DNA from: Scylla paramamosain | Lineage: Eukaryota > Arthropoda > Malacostraca > Decapoda > Portunidae | Length of the DNA: 64,000 nucleotides | Assembly (NCBI RefSeq): GCF_035594125.1 | Contig: NW_026973706.1 | Coordinates: forward strand, 145,001-209,000 | Direction of reading: 5' to 3' | Shown here: piece after piece, positions 24,990-35,512 of the stretch | How the letters are laid out: each line of letters opens with the position of its first letter | How positions within the stretch are numbered: the stretch's first letter is position 1 | Translations under genes and position numbers: made by a program | Notes under the pieces: model-generated | What the model was told of the DNA's origin: nothing | Database searches by the model: none | Seen by the model: only the letters and a program-made list of their open reading frames with translations

Positions 24990-27900
24990 TTACCTAGTTG
25001 TGGTTTATGGGAGGGGAGTAATCTCATAGTATCCCATCTCTATATCTATCCAGTTTGGTCTTAAAAGCACTGACAGTTACAGAATTGACAATGTCTTCAC
25101 TGAGTTCATTCCATTTGTTCACACTTCTGTGAGGAAAACTATACCTTTTGATATCTCTTCTACAGTTAACTTTCTTCAACTTCTTACTGTGTCCCCTTGT
25201 ACTCTGTGTATCTAAATTTATAAAACATTCTTTGTTCACTTTTTCCATACCATTTATCATTCTATAGATGTTTATTAAATCCCCTCTCTCTCTTTCTCTC
25301 GTATTTTCAAGGCGTAGGAGTTTCCAACATTCTTAATCTCTTCATAGGTTGACTTAACTACGGAACCATCTTTGTACTCTTTCTAATTTTATAATATTCC
25401 TCTTTATATGAGGAGACCACACCACTGCCGCATATTCCAGTCTTAGTCTTATCATGGAAATCAACAACTTTTTTTATCATTCCTTCATCTAAATATGTGA
25501 ATGCCATTCTTATTCTTTTTAACAAATTCATCATCCTTCCAGTAAATTTATCAATGTGTCTGTCCAGAACCAAGTTCTCAGTAACTGTTACTCCCAGATC
25601 CACTTCCTTTTTTGATTTCTGTAACTTCACACCACCCATCTCGTAATAATATTGTATTCTTTTCTTTCTCTTATCAACTCCATTACTTTACATTTACTTA
25701 AATTGAATTCCATTTGCCAAGATTTACTCCATCTATTTATCTTATTTAAATCATCTTGCAGTACCATACAGTCATTTACATTTTCTACCCTTCTCATCAG
25801 CTTGGCATCATCTGCAAATAAGTTCATATAACTGTCTATTTCTTCATTTATATCATTCACATATATTACAAACATTATTGATTCCAACACTGACCCCTGT
25901 GGGACACCACTAGTTGCTTTCAGCCAGGATGAATTCTGGTCTTGTATTACAGTTCTCATCTTTCTATCATCCAGATAGTCATCCATCCACTCCAGCAGTC
26001 TTCCTCCAATTTTTCCATAATTTTATATCTTCCATAGCAATCTTCGGTATGGTACTTTGTCAGACAGTATCTTCAAGTTTAAATAGACACCATCCACCCA
26101 TCTGTCTCTCTCCTGCACAATATTGATTACCCTTGAATAAAAGTACAATAAGTTTATGGAGTATTATCTTCCCCTCCTAAATCCAAATTGACAATTTACC
26201 AAAACTTTATTTTTTTTCCAAGTGTTCCATCCATCTTTCCTTTATTGTTCTTTCACATATTTTCCTACAAAACTAGTCAAGGACACTGGTCCATAATTTA
26301 ATGGGTTTTCCTTATTTCCTCCTTTGAATATTGGTGTAATATTTGCTCTGTTCCAGTCTTTTGGTACTCTTTCCTGTGATAGTGATGTTACCACTAGATT
26401 GTGAATTTTATCATACCATCAATATCCAGTTTGATACTCCATCTGGACCAGTTGCTTTATTTACTTCAAATTCTTCCATCATCTTAAGTATTTTCTCATA
26501 ATTGACTGGGACTGTACTTAGTATATTCCTCACCAACTTATCCCTTCCAGTATCAAACTCCCCTTCCACAGTAAATAACAATCTGAAACTATTGTTCATA
26601 ACCTCCTCCATCCTCATAGATTTTTCCTTCAGCTTTCAATCTTGATACACCTTCCTTCTTCATCTTCCCATTAATATGTCTAAAGAACAGTTTGGGTTCA
26701 TTTATACACTTATCTATTATATCTCTTTCATAGTTTCTTCTCTCCATTCTTATTATCTCAATGTACTTATTTCTAGCATTAATGTATTCCATCTGCTCTC
26801 AGTTTTTCTCTTCTTCCATCTGTTCCAAGCATTTAGCTTACAATTTCTAGCCTCTATGCATTTTGTATTGAACCATTCTTTACCCTTTCTACATCTTACT
26901 CCTCCTCTAGGTACAAATTTCTCCATAGCAGAATTATATACCCTTATAAATTAATCCCATTTTTTTCCGAACAACTTTTGTGTCTTCAAAGTGTTTCCAA
27001 TCCACAGCAACTAAGTATTTTCTTAATTTTTCAAAGTCAGCTTTACTATATTTAAATCTTTTTACCTTGTAATTTTCATCAATTATTACATTTTCACTTT
27101 TCAAGTTAAATTCCATCAACACATGATCATTTTTACCTAAAGGGCTATCATAGTGTATAGTTTCAATAATTTCCATGTCCTTGGTAAAACACTAGATCAA
27201 GTCTTGATGGTTTATCTCATCCACCAAATCTGGTATCACAATCAACCCATTGAGTCATTAAGTTTTCCACTGCCCAGTTTAACAGTCTATTACTCCATGA
27301 ATTTTCACTTCCAGTAGTTGTCAATGTCTCCCAATTTATCTCCTTACAGTTATAATCACCAACACTAAACTATATCACTACTTTCCATCACTATCTTTTC
27401 AAGATCTTTTAACACATCTACCAACATCTCTTCTTGTTCTTTTTACCAAGCATTGGTCATAGGTGGCACATACATTCCTACATAATTCATTATCCTTCCA
27501 TTTCCACTTGTAATCATCACTTGTAGAAATTTCAGACTTGTCTTCACTTTTTATTACCCTTTCCACTTTAACACATTTTTTAGTTAGAATGATCACTCCC
27601 CCTCCCCTTGTCACTTCTATTTTTCATCCATAAATCATATTTATCATCACCAATGTCAGGAGTTCCCCATTCATTTTTCCATTTTGCCTCATAATACAGC
27701 AACATCCAGTACAGTTCTGTTTAATAACTCATTTAACTCCATCTTTGTTGACATTAATCCATTTACATTAGTATAACATACTTTACTTACTGTTTGATGT
27801 ACCATTTCTTTATTCTCATATCTCTCTCTCTCTCTCCAGAAAACTTCTCCTCCTCCGTTCATTGTTAATATTTTTGTTTAGCCTCATTTACCAGCTCCTT

Positions 27901-28130
27901 TTGCCTCAACCTTTCAGTCTCATCCATATCCTTTTTTATCCATAAATTCCTATATTCTTCATCTCCAGATGACCTCCAAGACCCATTAATTACTACTTCT
28001 GCTTGTGCCTGTGTTGCAAACCTTATTCTTATGGGTCATTTTTTCTTCTTCATATTTCCCAATTCTATGGAACTCTTCCACTTGCTTTACTATCTGACTG
28101 TCCTCATCCATCACTTTCTTCAGTAACTTA
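24988..28130 (-). mobile_element. LINE B copy 3, decayed, reaching into ORF1
   Basis: Collinear with copy 4: C-terminus (25024-25260), palm with [20 protein letters not shown] and FADDAKLMRR (25627-25986), finger remnants near 26411-26617 (NKATGPDGVSNWIL), endonuclease at 26934-27614 (MTRGGGVIILTKK), and the beginning of the endonuclease near 27600-27790, which copy 4 lacks. The stretch 27840-28130 corresponds to the end of ORF1. Numerous stops. The 5' end abuts the truncated 3' end of copy 4. Confidence 0.82.
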
Positions 28131-29907
28131 TTGAACAGGTTCTTTTCCTTTTTTCTCTTTGAATTCTGCCTACTATTTTCTCTTCCTTTATACCAAATAA
28201 TTGCTTGTTTACTTTTACAACTAGGTCATCTCTGTCTATCTTCTCCATGCCATTTACTAATTTGAACATTGTTATCAGGTCTCCTCTTTCCCTTCTTTCT
28301 TGCAGTGTTGGTAATCCAATTTCTTCCAGTCTTTCCTCGTAACTTAGGTCTTCTAATTCAGGTATCATTTTCGTAGCTGTTCTTTGTATTCTTTCCAATT
28401 TCCTTATATCTTTCTTTTTGTGTGGAGACCATACCACTGCTGCGTATTCCAGTTTGGGACGTATCATGTGTGTTATGATTTTCTTCATCATTTCTTTGTC
28501 TAGGTAATTAAATGCCACCCTGATATTTGCTAGCAAATTATATGTAGAGTCAAATATTCCATTGATGTGTTTTTCTGGTGAAAGCGTGTCTTGAATTATT
28601 ACTCCCAAGTCTTTTTCTTCTTTGCTCTTTGGTATTGTGATTCCTCCCATCTTATACTCCCATGAAGGTCTCCTTTTACTTCTTCCCATCTCCATTACAT
28701 GGCACTTCTTTATATTGAATTCTAATTTCCATTGTTTACTCCATTCATAAATTCTATCAATATCCCTCTGTAGTTCCTCACAATCCTCTTGGTTCTTTAT
28801 TACTTTCATCAATTTTGCATCATCTGCAAACATATTGATGTAGCTATTTAAACCCACCGTCATATCATTTATATAGACCTGAAACATTATAGGTGCCAAC
28901 ACAGACCCTTGTGGTACTCCGCTTGTTACTTCGCACCAACTTGATTTATTATCTCTGATTACTGTACTCATTTCCCTACCTTGGAGATAATCCTTCATCC
29001 ACTGAAGTATTTTTCCTTTTAGCCCTCCTCGATGTTCCAGTTTCCATACGAGTCTTTTATGTGGAACTGTATCAAAAGCTTTTTTAAGATCTAAATAGAC
29101 AGCATCAACCCAACCATCTCTCTCTTGTAGTTTATCTATTACTCTTGTATAAAAGCTCAGTAAGTTTGTTACGCAAGATCTCTCTTTCCTGAAACTGAAT
29201 TGTTTTTCTGTTATTATATTTTCTTGTTCAAGATATTGCACCCATCTGTTTTTAATGACTATTTCACAGAGTTTACTTACAATACTCGTGAGTGAGACTG
29301 GTCTGTAATTCATTGGTTCCATTTTATTACCTCCTTTGTATAGCGGTACTATATTTGCTCTCTTCCATTCCTTTGGTACTTTTCCCTCCTTTAAAGAACT
29401 GTTAATTATCTCCCATATTGGTTCTTCCAATTCCTCTCTACATTCTTTCAATATCCATCCATTTACTTCGTCTGGCCCCATCGCCTTCCTAGTATCTAGC
29501 TCTTCCAGTAGTCTTTTAATTTCTTTTCTTTCCACTTGTATGTTTGCTATTCCTTTCTGTTGTTCCTCATCTCCCAGTGATGTAAAGACAGTTTCTCTTG
29601 TAAATACAGACTTAAAGCTTTTATTCAGTATCTCAGCCATCTCTTGTGTGGTTTCATAAATTTCTCCATTTTCCTTCAGCTTTGTAATGGTATCTCTATG
29701 CTTTATTTTTCCATTTACATATCTATAGAAAAGTTTGGGTTCTTCTTTACACTTTCCAACTACATCTCTTTCAAAATTTCTTTCTTCTTCTCTTCTTATT
29801 TTAACATAATCATTTCTAGCTGTCCTGTATTCTTCTCTATTTATCTCATTCCATTGTTTCCTCATTTTTTCCATGCCCTCTCCTTTTTCTTTTTTGCCTC
29901 TGCACAC
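28120..29907 (-). CDS. LINE B reverse transcriptase (ORF2, C-terminal part)
   Basis: An open frame of 595 residues. It shows the fingers (NYRPVSLTSIVSKLCEI, EKQFSFRKERSCVTNLLSF), the palm with LDLKKAFDTVPHKRL (first catalytic Asp), [20 protein letters not shown] and FADDAKLM (the two catalytic Asp residues). The thumb follows, with MIRPKLEYAAVVWSPHKKKD and SYEERLEEIGLPTLQERRER. The frame is intact and all three catalytic aspartates are present. The natural protein would start further upstream with the endonuclease, which lies in another frame here (overlap at 29862-29907), and would extend beyond 28120, where the element is cut off. It would copy element RNA at a nicked nuclear target, but as a separated fragment this copy is unlikely to work. 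Confidence 0.85.
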   Translation of the reverse strand: MCRGKKEKGEGMEKMRKQWNEINREEYRTARNDYVKIRREEERNFERDVVGKCKEEPKLFYRYVNGKIKHRDTITKLKENGEIYETTQEMAEILNKSFKSVFTRETVFTSLGDEEQQKGIANIQVERKEIKRLLEELDTRKAMGPDEVNGWILKECREELEEPIWEIINSSLKEGKVPKEWKRANIVPLYKGGNKMEPMNYRPVSLTSIVSKLCEIVIKNRWVQYLEQENIITEKQFSFRKERSCVTNLLSFYTRVIDKLQERDGWVDAVYLDLKKAFDTVPHKRLVWKLEHRGGLKGKILQWMKDYLQGREMSTVIRDNKSSWCEVTSGVPQGSVLAPIMFQVYINDMTVGLNSYINMFADDAKLMKVIKNQEDCEELQRDIDRIYEWSKQWKLEFNIKKCHVMEMGRSKRRPSWEYKMGGITIPKSKEEKDLGVIIQDTLSPEKHINGIFDSTYNLLANIRVAFNYLDKEMMKKIITHMIRPKLEYAAVVWSPHKKKDIRKLERIQRTATKMIPELEDLSYEERLEEIGLPTLQERRERGDLITMFKLVNGMEKIDRDDLVVKVNKQLFGIKEEKIVGRIQREKRKRTCSISY

Positions 29908-30677
29908 TTTGCATTAAACCACACTTTCTTATTTTCTTTTACCTTAAATCTTGGCACATATCTTTCAACACCTTCTCTAAACTTGCTTAAAAACACTTCA
30001 TATTTTTTCTGCACCTCCATACCTCTTAATAAATTATTCCAATCAAGCTCTCCGTAGAATTTCTTTAACCCTGTAAAGTCTGTCTTAGCATAATTTTTTC
30101 TCTCATTTTTATATTCCTCATTGAATTTTGGCACTTCTTCTTTGTTCTCTATCTCCATCTTCACATGATCACTTTTTCCCACTGGACACAAATATTCTAT
30201 ACTTGGTTCATTTTCTGGCTTTTTTCTAAAAACCAAGTCTAGTAGCGATGGTTCATCTTCCCCTCTGTACCTAGTATTTTCTTTCACCCATTGATCCATC
30301 GTGTTTACCATCATAGTCTGTAAAAATTCTTCACTCCATGTACTGGCAATCCCTGTCACCTCCATCTCCCCCCAGTTTATCTCTTTGCTATTAAAATCTC
30401 CTACTAGTAACACCTTGTTTCTTATCTTTAGCATGTCATCTATACTTTTTATGAACTCGCTTTGCATGTGCTTATAATCATCAGTCCCCCAAGTGTTGGT
30501 CTTTGGAGGCATGTATGCAACAATAATTTTTCTACTTTCTTGTCCTTGGATCTTGATCTCCACACTCAATGTTTCTGACCTCCCTTCACCATATTCCACT
30601 GTTTCTATCAAGATGTTTTTTCTTACTAGAATCATCACTCCTCCTCCTCCCTTATTTTCATGTCTATCACTCTCCAT
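29862..30677 (-). pseudogene. LINE B endonuclease domain, N-terminally deleted
   Basis: The frame contains GGGGVMILVRKN, VLLVGDFNSKEINWGE, DEPSLLDLVF and GKSDHVKMEIE, the middle and late motifs of an AP-type endonuclease. The first 80-100 residues of such a domain (with the catalytic Glu, as in '..TET..') are missing. Copy 3 retains that region at about 27600-27790, between ORF1 and GGGV, so copy 4 has an internal deletion that runs from the end of ORF1 into the endonuclease. The frame also differs from the reverse transcriptase by one shift near 29880. Confidence 0.75.
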
Positions 30678-31658
30678 ATATATCTTTCTGCCTGTTCCTG
30701 TGTTCTCTCTTCGTTTTTTGTCTTGGCCTCCTCTTTTAACTCTTTCACCTTGTTTCTTTCCTCCTCATTCATTTCTCTTCTTATACATATATCCTTCATA
30801 CCCTCTATCTTTCTTAACAAACTTGTTCTTCTCAAGATGTGTTCGGCTGCCGCTTGGGTATTAAGTCTTATTTTCATGGACGTTTCCCGCTTCTGAATAT
30901 TTCCCAATCCTGTACACTTCTTCTATTTGTATATCCGTTTCATCTCCTTCTTCTACAATTTTCCCAATGATTTCTTTTGCTCTTTGTAATTCTTCTCTTT
31001 CTCTTAGAACTTTATTTGATATGGTCTTCTCTTTATCCCCAAACACCATCAGGCACATCTTTTTTTGTACCGTATCCCTTACTATGTTATCTTTTTCCTT
31101 AATGATTTTCACTACTTTTTTCACCATCTCTTTATCATGTTCTTCTTGCTGTTTTCTTATTATTTCTGTCATATCTATCTTCTCTTGTTCTCTCTCTTCT
31201 TTCCAACTTTTCACTTCCTTTTCAACTAAGCCTTTTACTTCACTCTGGATTTTGCCTTCATCTATCCTAACTTCTTTCTTCTCCACCATGCTCCTTAGCT
31301 TTCCATTTTCTTTTTTGAGTTCTTGTATTTCTTCACTGTACTTTACATTTAAATCCACTATCTTTTCCACTTCCTCTCTCAGTTTCTTGTTTTCCCTTTC
31401 TCTTTTTAACTCCCTTCCTTTCAACTCTTCCAGCTCTTCAATAATATCGTTCATGTCTTTAAGTCCCCACTCCTTATTTCCTTTCCATCCTCTGACTAAT
31501 GTCACCAATCCTTTTATTTCCTCTCTTATCTTTTCATTATCTTCTTCTAATTTCCATAATCTTGCATTTAACCTGCCTACCTGTATATCTTTTTCACTAA
31601 ATCCTTCAAATTTTGGTGTGCCTCTGGGCGACGGCGACGCGGCGGCGGCCGCCATCAC
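30635..31658 (-). pseudogene. LINE B ORF1, coiled-coil protein, one frameshift
   Basis: It begins MMAAAAASPSPRGTPK at 31658 and runs 265 residues. Most of it is a lysine/glutamate-rich heptad-like coiled coil (about residues 35-190), followed by a KKMCLMVFGDKEK stretch. A frameshift near 30890 moves the reading to the frame 30635-30907 (ETSMKIRLNTQAAAEHILRR). The layout of coiled coil then small basic domain is typical of LINE ORF1 RNA-binding chaperones, but I see no RRM or zinc knuckle I can name. LINE A in this window has no such ORF. Confidence 0.7.
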
Positions 31659-31892
31659 GCTTTGTTTACAACCGATTCGGATTCGGTGTTTTCACCCACA
31701 ATTTTCACTTCATCTATTCCATCTCCGATCTTTTTTCTACTTCTTCCATAAAAACTCCACCCCACACTGTGCACTTTCTTATACTTTTGTATGGAGACAG
31801 GCTAAGAAAATACCTGGGACCCTGTACCCACAAATAGGCAAGTTCGGCGCAGCTGCTCCTGACACGTCTGCTCTCAACGAAGTCTCGTAGCG

Positions 31893-32153
31893 TGTGTGTG
31901 TGTGTGTGTTTACCTAATTGTATTTACCTAGTTGTAGTTTATGGTAGGGGAGTAATCTCATAGTATCCCGTCTCTATATCTATCCAGTTTGGTCTTAAAA
32001 GCATGGACAGTTATGGCATTGACAACATCTTCTGTGAGGAAAACTATACTTCTTGATGTCTCTTCTACAGTTAACTTTCTTCAACTTACTGTGTCTCCTT
32101 GTACTCTGAGTGTCTAAAGTTATAAAACCTTCTTTGTCCACATTTTCCATACC

Positions 32154-32156
<3 letters not shown>
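31893..32156 (-). mobile_element. LINE B copy 5, 3' end only
   Basis: (TG)n, then TTTACCTAATTGTATTTACC and the C-terminal coding remnant nearly identical to the start of copy 3 (24988-25260). It is 5'-truncated at about 32156, where a second (TG)n (32157-32194) begins, so the fragment lies between two TG tracts. Confidence 0.85.

Positions 32157-32194
<38 letters not shown>
32157..32194. repeat. (TG)n microsatellite
   Basis: TG run at the 5' boundary of LINE B copy 5. Confidence 0.97.
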
Positions 32195-32196
<2 letters not shown>

Positions 32197-32323
32197 AACC
32201 AGCGCTGAGCAAAAAAGTTGTTTTCCTCTGATTTTTATTTCTGGTCCAAATTTCACACTAGCTGTGACTTCAAAAGGAGAAGGAAGTGGAAGTTGTGTCA
32301 CGAAATATAAACATAACACAATA

Positions 32324-32533
32324 ATGATGAAAGGAAAGTGGAAGTGTTGCAAAAAGCTGGACTGTGGTGTTTGTGTCTATCACCTGTGTGAAGCTTATGG
32401 CACAAGATCATCAGTTGGGTATGATGTAGACGAGCAGCAGGAAAAGTTGAAGCAGCTCTTTGCTGACAATGATTCAAAGAAACATATGCATACAAAAACA
32501 ATGAAAGACAAAAAGATTACAGATCATGATTGA
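32324..32533 (+). CDS. Unrecognised small ORF, Cys-containing N-terminus
   Basis: A 69-residue frame from ATG 32324. The opening KWKCCKKLDCGVCVYHLCEA has five cysteines and a histidine in short spacing. A charged tail follows (DVDEQQEKLKQLF, KHMHTKTMKDKK). Composition looks protein-like rather than repeat-derived, and after the stop the same frame stays readable for a few dozen codons (SNDSDGVDISDL). I do not recognise it. It could be a relic of a DNA-transposon protein or a fragment of a host exon. No neighbour clarifies it. Confidence 0.3.
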   Translation: MMKGKWKCCKKLDCGVCVYHLCEAYGTRSSVGYDVDEQQEKLKQLFADNDSKKHMHTKTMKDKKITDHD

Positions 32534-33120
32534 GTAATGACAGTGATGGCGTGGATATATCTGATTTGATGATGAATAAGTTAAGGGATTTTATAGAGTT
32601 TGGTGTAGAACATCACTGAGTGTACTCAGGGATATTTGCAGAGATTCCAGAAGTGCCAAGGTATTTCATTGCTTGAGGTTTGTGGAGGAAAATAATTGGT
32701 GATTGAGGAGAATACATCAGCAAATTCATCAGGCTTGTTTCACATTTCCTGTATGCTTGTGTTTAATTTACATTTAGCTGTTTCATTTTGTTTGAAAACA
32801 TTCTTTGGCACACCATTTAGGTCTTTTCAGATGTATTGGGAAGTGTATTAGAGGTGTCAATGGATAAATTTTGGTTAATCTGGGAAAACAGCTAATTCAG
32901 GATGGTTCTGGAACCAAGTATGCTGAAGTATTGATGCTTAATCTGTATATGTAATAGTAGTAGTAGTAGTAGTGTCATTATTATTATTATTATTATTGTT
33001 AACATTATTTTATCTATTATCTGTTCATTCATATATCTAATGCTGGTTTTTAAGAGTTCCATTTAAAAGAGGTATCTTATTGCATTTTCTTGTCCTTCCA
33101 TTCCTTTTTTTGCATTCTTT

Positions 33121-33122
<2 letters not shown>

Positions 33123-33191
<69 letters not shown>
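33123..33191. repeat. (TC)n microsatellite
   Basis: CT/TC run about 90 bp upstream of the first TRMT10C candidate exon, in the presumed intron. The stretch 32535-33122 contains short TAG and TTA trinucleotide runs (32955-32998) and nothing else recognised. Confidence 0.97.
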
Positions 33192-33194
<3 letters not shown>

Positions 33195-33279
33195 ATTCAC
33201 TGCATCTATCATGGTTGCATATTGTTTCTTTGTATTTATTTTTTTCTTTTTGTATTGCATTTTTTCTCAATCACAACAG

Positions 33280-33410
33280 CCAGAGTATCCCTTGATAATC
33301 AATCCCAAGAGTTATCTGCAAAAATACCCCAAAGAACAGCTGGTCTATTTAACACCTCACTGTCAAGAGGAGCTGCTGGTGTATGACCACAATGCTGTTT
33401 ACATTATTGG
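33280..33410 (+). CDS. TRMT10C: TRMT10C (mitochondrial RNase P protein 1) internal exon
   Basis: A long pyrimidine tract and CAACAG (acceptor at 33278-33279) precede an open stretch reading PEYPLIINPKSYL, EQLVYLTPHCQEELLVYDHN and AVYIIGG. The LVYLT...VYIIG arrangement is the signature of the TRM10-type SPOUT methyltransferase fold, whose C-terminal part binds S-adenosylmethionine. The match is to the TRMT10C/MRPP1 branch (human has YIIGSFVDK). TRMT10C works in mitochondria: with SDR5C1 it methylates position 9 of tRNAs and, with PRORP, forms the protein-only RNase P that cuts tRNA 5' ends. The exon end is set by homology and is unusual: see the finding on the junction. N-terminal exons were not found in this window. 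Confidence 0.7.
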
Positions 33411-33913
33411 TGGTGTAACGCTCCTTTTTATTATTTCTGTGTTTCTTTGAGTCTCCCCAATAATTGTTTTCTTTTGTAGCTTGCGGTGAAGAGGAGGATA
33501 ATAGCGGTAATTAAAGGTTTAGTGATTATATGAAAAAGTATATTTATAAGGCGTGTATTCGTGGGGGTGATTTAAAAGTCTTGAAACATTTGTTATAAAT
33601 AGTCTTTACTTATTTCAACTGTGGTTTTCTCTAATCAATGGTAATACGAATAATAGGATTACATCATGTTGCGTCAGCCTACCAGTAACTCATAAGGTGT
33701 CATTCCCTAGCTTATAAAATATGTTAGTAATTTAGAATTCAATTATTAACTTCAACTAATGTCCAGCCTATATGCTCACCTTGCTAGCCAATTATTCCTG
33801 CATTTTTATTTAAACTCACGGTTCAGTAAAATTATTTGTGAAAGAAGAGAGAGAGAGAACTAGCTAAGGTTCCAATAACTTCAGAGGCCTGGGGGTGTTG
33901 AGGGGGAGAGCAC

Positions 33914-34091
33914 AGAATGGCGTCTCCCTTCCCTCTGGCAACAGGTGGGTCTCGTAGCTCTGAAATATTTAATTTTTCTTTTATTTAGAAGTGAATATTA
34001 CTGTGTTCATGTTTATTATTCATGTCTCTAGTGAAGATATAGTGACTGTACGTGTTGACAGAATGGCGTCTCCCTTCCCTCTGGCAACAGA
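33914..34091 (+). repeat. 31-bp direct repeat, 145 bp apart, in the TRMT10C intron
   Basis: AGAATGGCGTCTCCCTTCCC plus CTCTGGCAACAG occurs at about 33915 and again at about 34060. Each copy contains an ATG with the reading MASPFPLAT. In the first copy CAG is followed by GTGGGT, a possible donor; the second stays open for about 35 codons. Nothing else in the intron (33411-34705) is recognised. Confidence 0.6.
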
Positions 34092-34705
34092 TAAAATAGC
34101 CGGTGTTGGTCCCACGTGGAGACAGGCCACAGAGTCTTGGGAAAGTGTTAGCCATGTAATGTTTCTTTAGTCAAATATAGTCTACTGTGAATGTGTTGTG
34201 GGCAATATTGTTGCCGTAGAGAAGTGATGGATGAAGGCTGTGACGCTATTTAGGGATATAACGGTGCCCAGAATCAATGGTACTCTTGAGGAGTTATAAA
34301 AGTAATTATTTTCTTGTGTATTCGTAGTGTTAAGTAACGGAGTATAAGTGTATATGCCATACCAAAATTTCAAGTGTCATAGTGGTTCAATCAACCCAAA
34401 GAATCCCATCAGTATTATTCATTTAATTATTTTTGCTATTTTTATATTTTTCGTTCCTCCTAATAAAGCCACACTGTAGGTACTGTGTGATCATTAACCT
34501 CTCCCTACCCTCTGGCCATGACGATGAAGGCGAGAACCATTACCAATCAAAAATGTTTTCTTTTTTTCTATTGTGTGTGCGTGCTTCACCTCTTCTCTCT
34601 TCCTCTTCTTTTTTCTTCTTCACCGTGAAGATCTTTGCCTCGTCTCATTAGAGCTCTGATCGGACCGGTGAGGAGGAGGGAGGAGGGGGGGGGGTGGCGT
34701 TACAG

Positions 34706-34795
34706 TGGCATTGTTGACAAGTCCTCAGGAGAACCACTGACCCTCGCCAAGGCCAAGAGGGAGGGAGTCCGAATGCAGAAACTTCCATTGGATAG
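34706..34795 (+). CDS. TRMT10C: TRMT10C next internal exon
   Basis: After TTACAG (acceptor 34704-34705) the frame reads GIVDKSSGEPLTLAKAKREG and then VRMQKLPLDR, up to a consensus donor G|GTGAGT at 34796. In human TRMT10C the residues after YIIG are SFVDK, then a SLAKAKR block and LPLDKYLQW, so this exon continues the previous one directly. The G/T-rich sequence just before the acceptor lacks a normal pyrimidine tract. Following exons (the YL.W and C-terminal part) were not recognised before the window becomes LINE sequence at 35.4 kb. Later exons may lie beyond the 35-64 kb repeats or the copy may be partial. Confidence 0.65.
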
Positions 34796-35065
34796 GTGAG
34801 TAGTGGAGATTTTAGTCTGGTTTTGCTATTTTATTAATTTCTCCTTTTCCTCCTCCTCCTCCTCCTCCTCTTTTAAATTATCCTCCTCCTCTTGTGTTAG
34901 GGTACAAGTGTTGGATGTGCTGCATCACTGACCTACATGTGTTGTTGTTCTGTCAGGACACATGCACTCATAGTTTCTGGAATTCATAACACTAGTCTTA
35001 ACATAACATAGCATAAGAAGGCACATTCTCCCTTGCTATACCAAACACCACAACATAATGGTGTT

Positions 35066-35068
<3 letters not shown>

Positions 35069-35160
<92 letters not shown>
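35069..35160. repeat. (TC)n microsatellite
   Basis: About 46 TC units. Its flanks (34802-35068, 35161-35425) contain a CCT-rich tract at 34850-34870 and no recognisable gene. Confidence 0.98.
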
Positions 35161-35163
<3 letters not shown>

Positions 35164-35423
35164 GCTACTTTAAGGGTGACGGAAGAAAAGATGGCATAAC
35201 TTATCATATATATGTATATTAGCACCATTACCAAATTACAAATAACTTATAACACAAATAGATCCTTAACATTAATCTAAGACAAAGACAAGTGGTAGAG
35301 ACAAGCATGGAAAGTGATACTCTGAGCTGAACTTCAGATACAATACCACATAATACCACGTAAAACATTTCACTTTCAACTGTAAATGAGGCTGCATGTA
35401 TAGGTGTTGCTCATATGTGCTCT

Positions 35424-35425
<2 letters not shown>

Positions 35426-35512
<87 letters not shown>

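Larger units (their letters stand above)
28120..31890 (-). mobile_element. LINE B copy 4, best preserved
   Basis: 5' leader (about 31660-31890), coiled-coil ORF1, a partial endonuclease and a long reverse-transcriptase frame, all on the minus strand. The last stretch of the ORF2 C-terminus and the 3' UTR/tail are missing: the coding sequence runs straight into copy 3 at about 28130. Its 5' end lies against the (TG)n of copy 5. RT motifs and the repeated C-terminal ERRERGDLI block place it with CR1/Jockey-group LINEs; the clade was not tested by phylogeny. Confidence 0.88.

Noticed and set aside
30967..31890. 307-residue plus-strand ORF
   Set aside because: Antisense shadow of the LINE B ORF1 coiled coil: the Lys/Glu-rich coding strand reads as a Phe/Ser-rich frame on the other strand.
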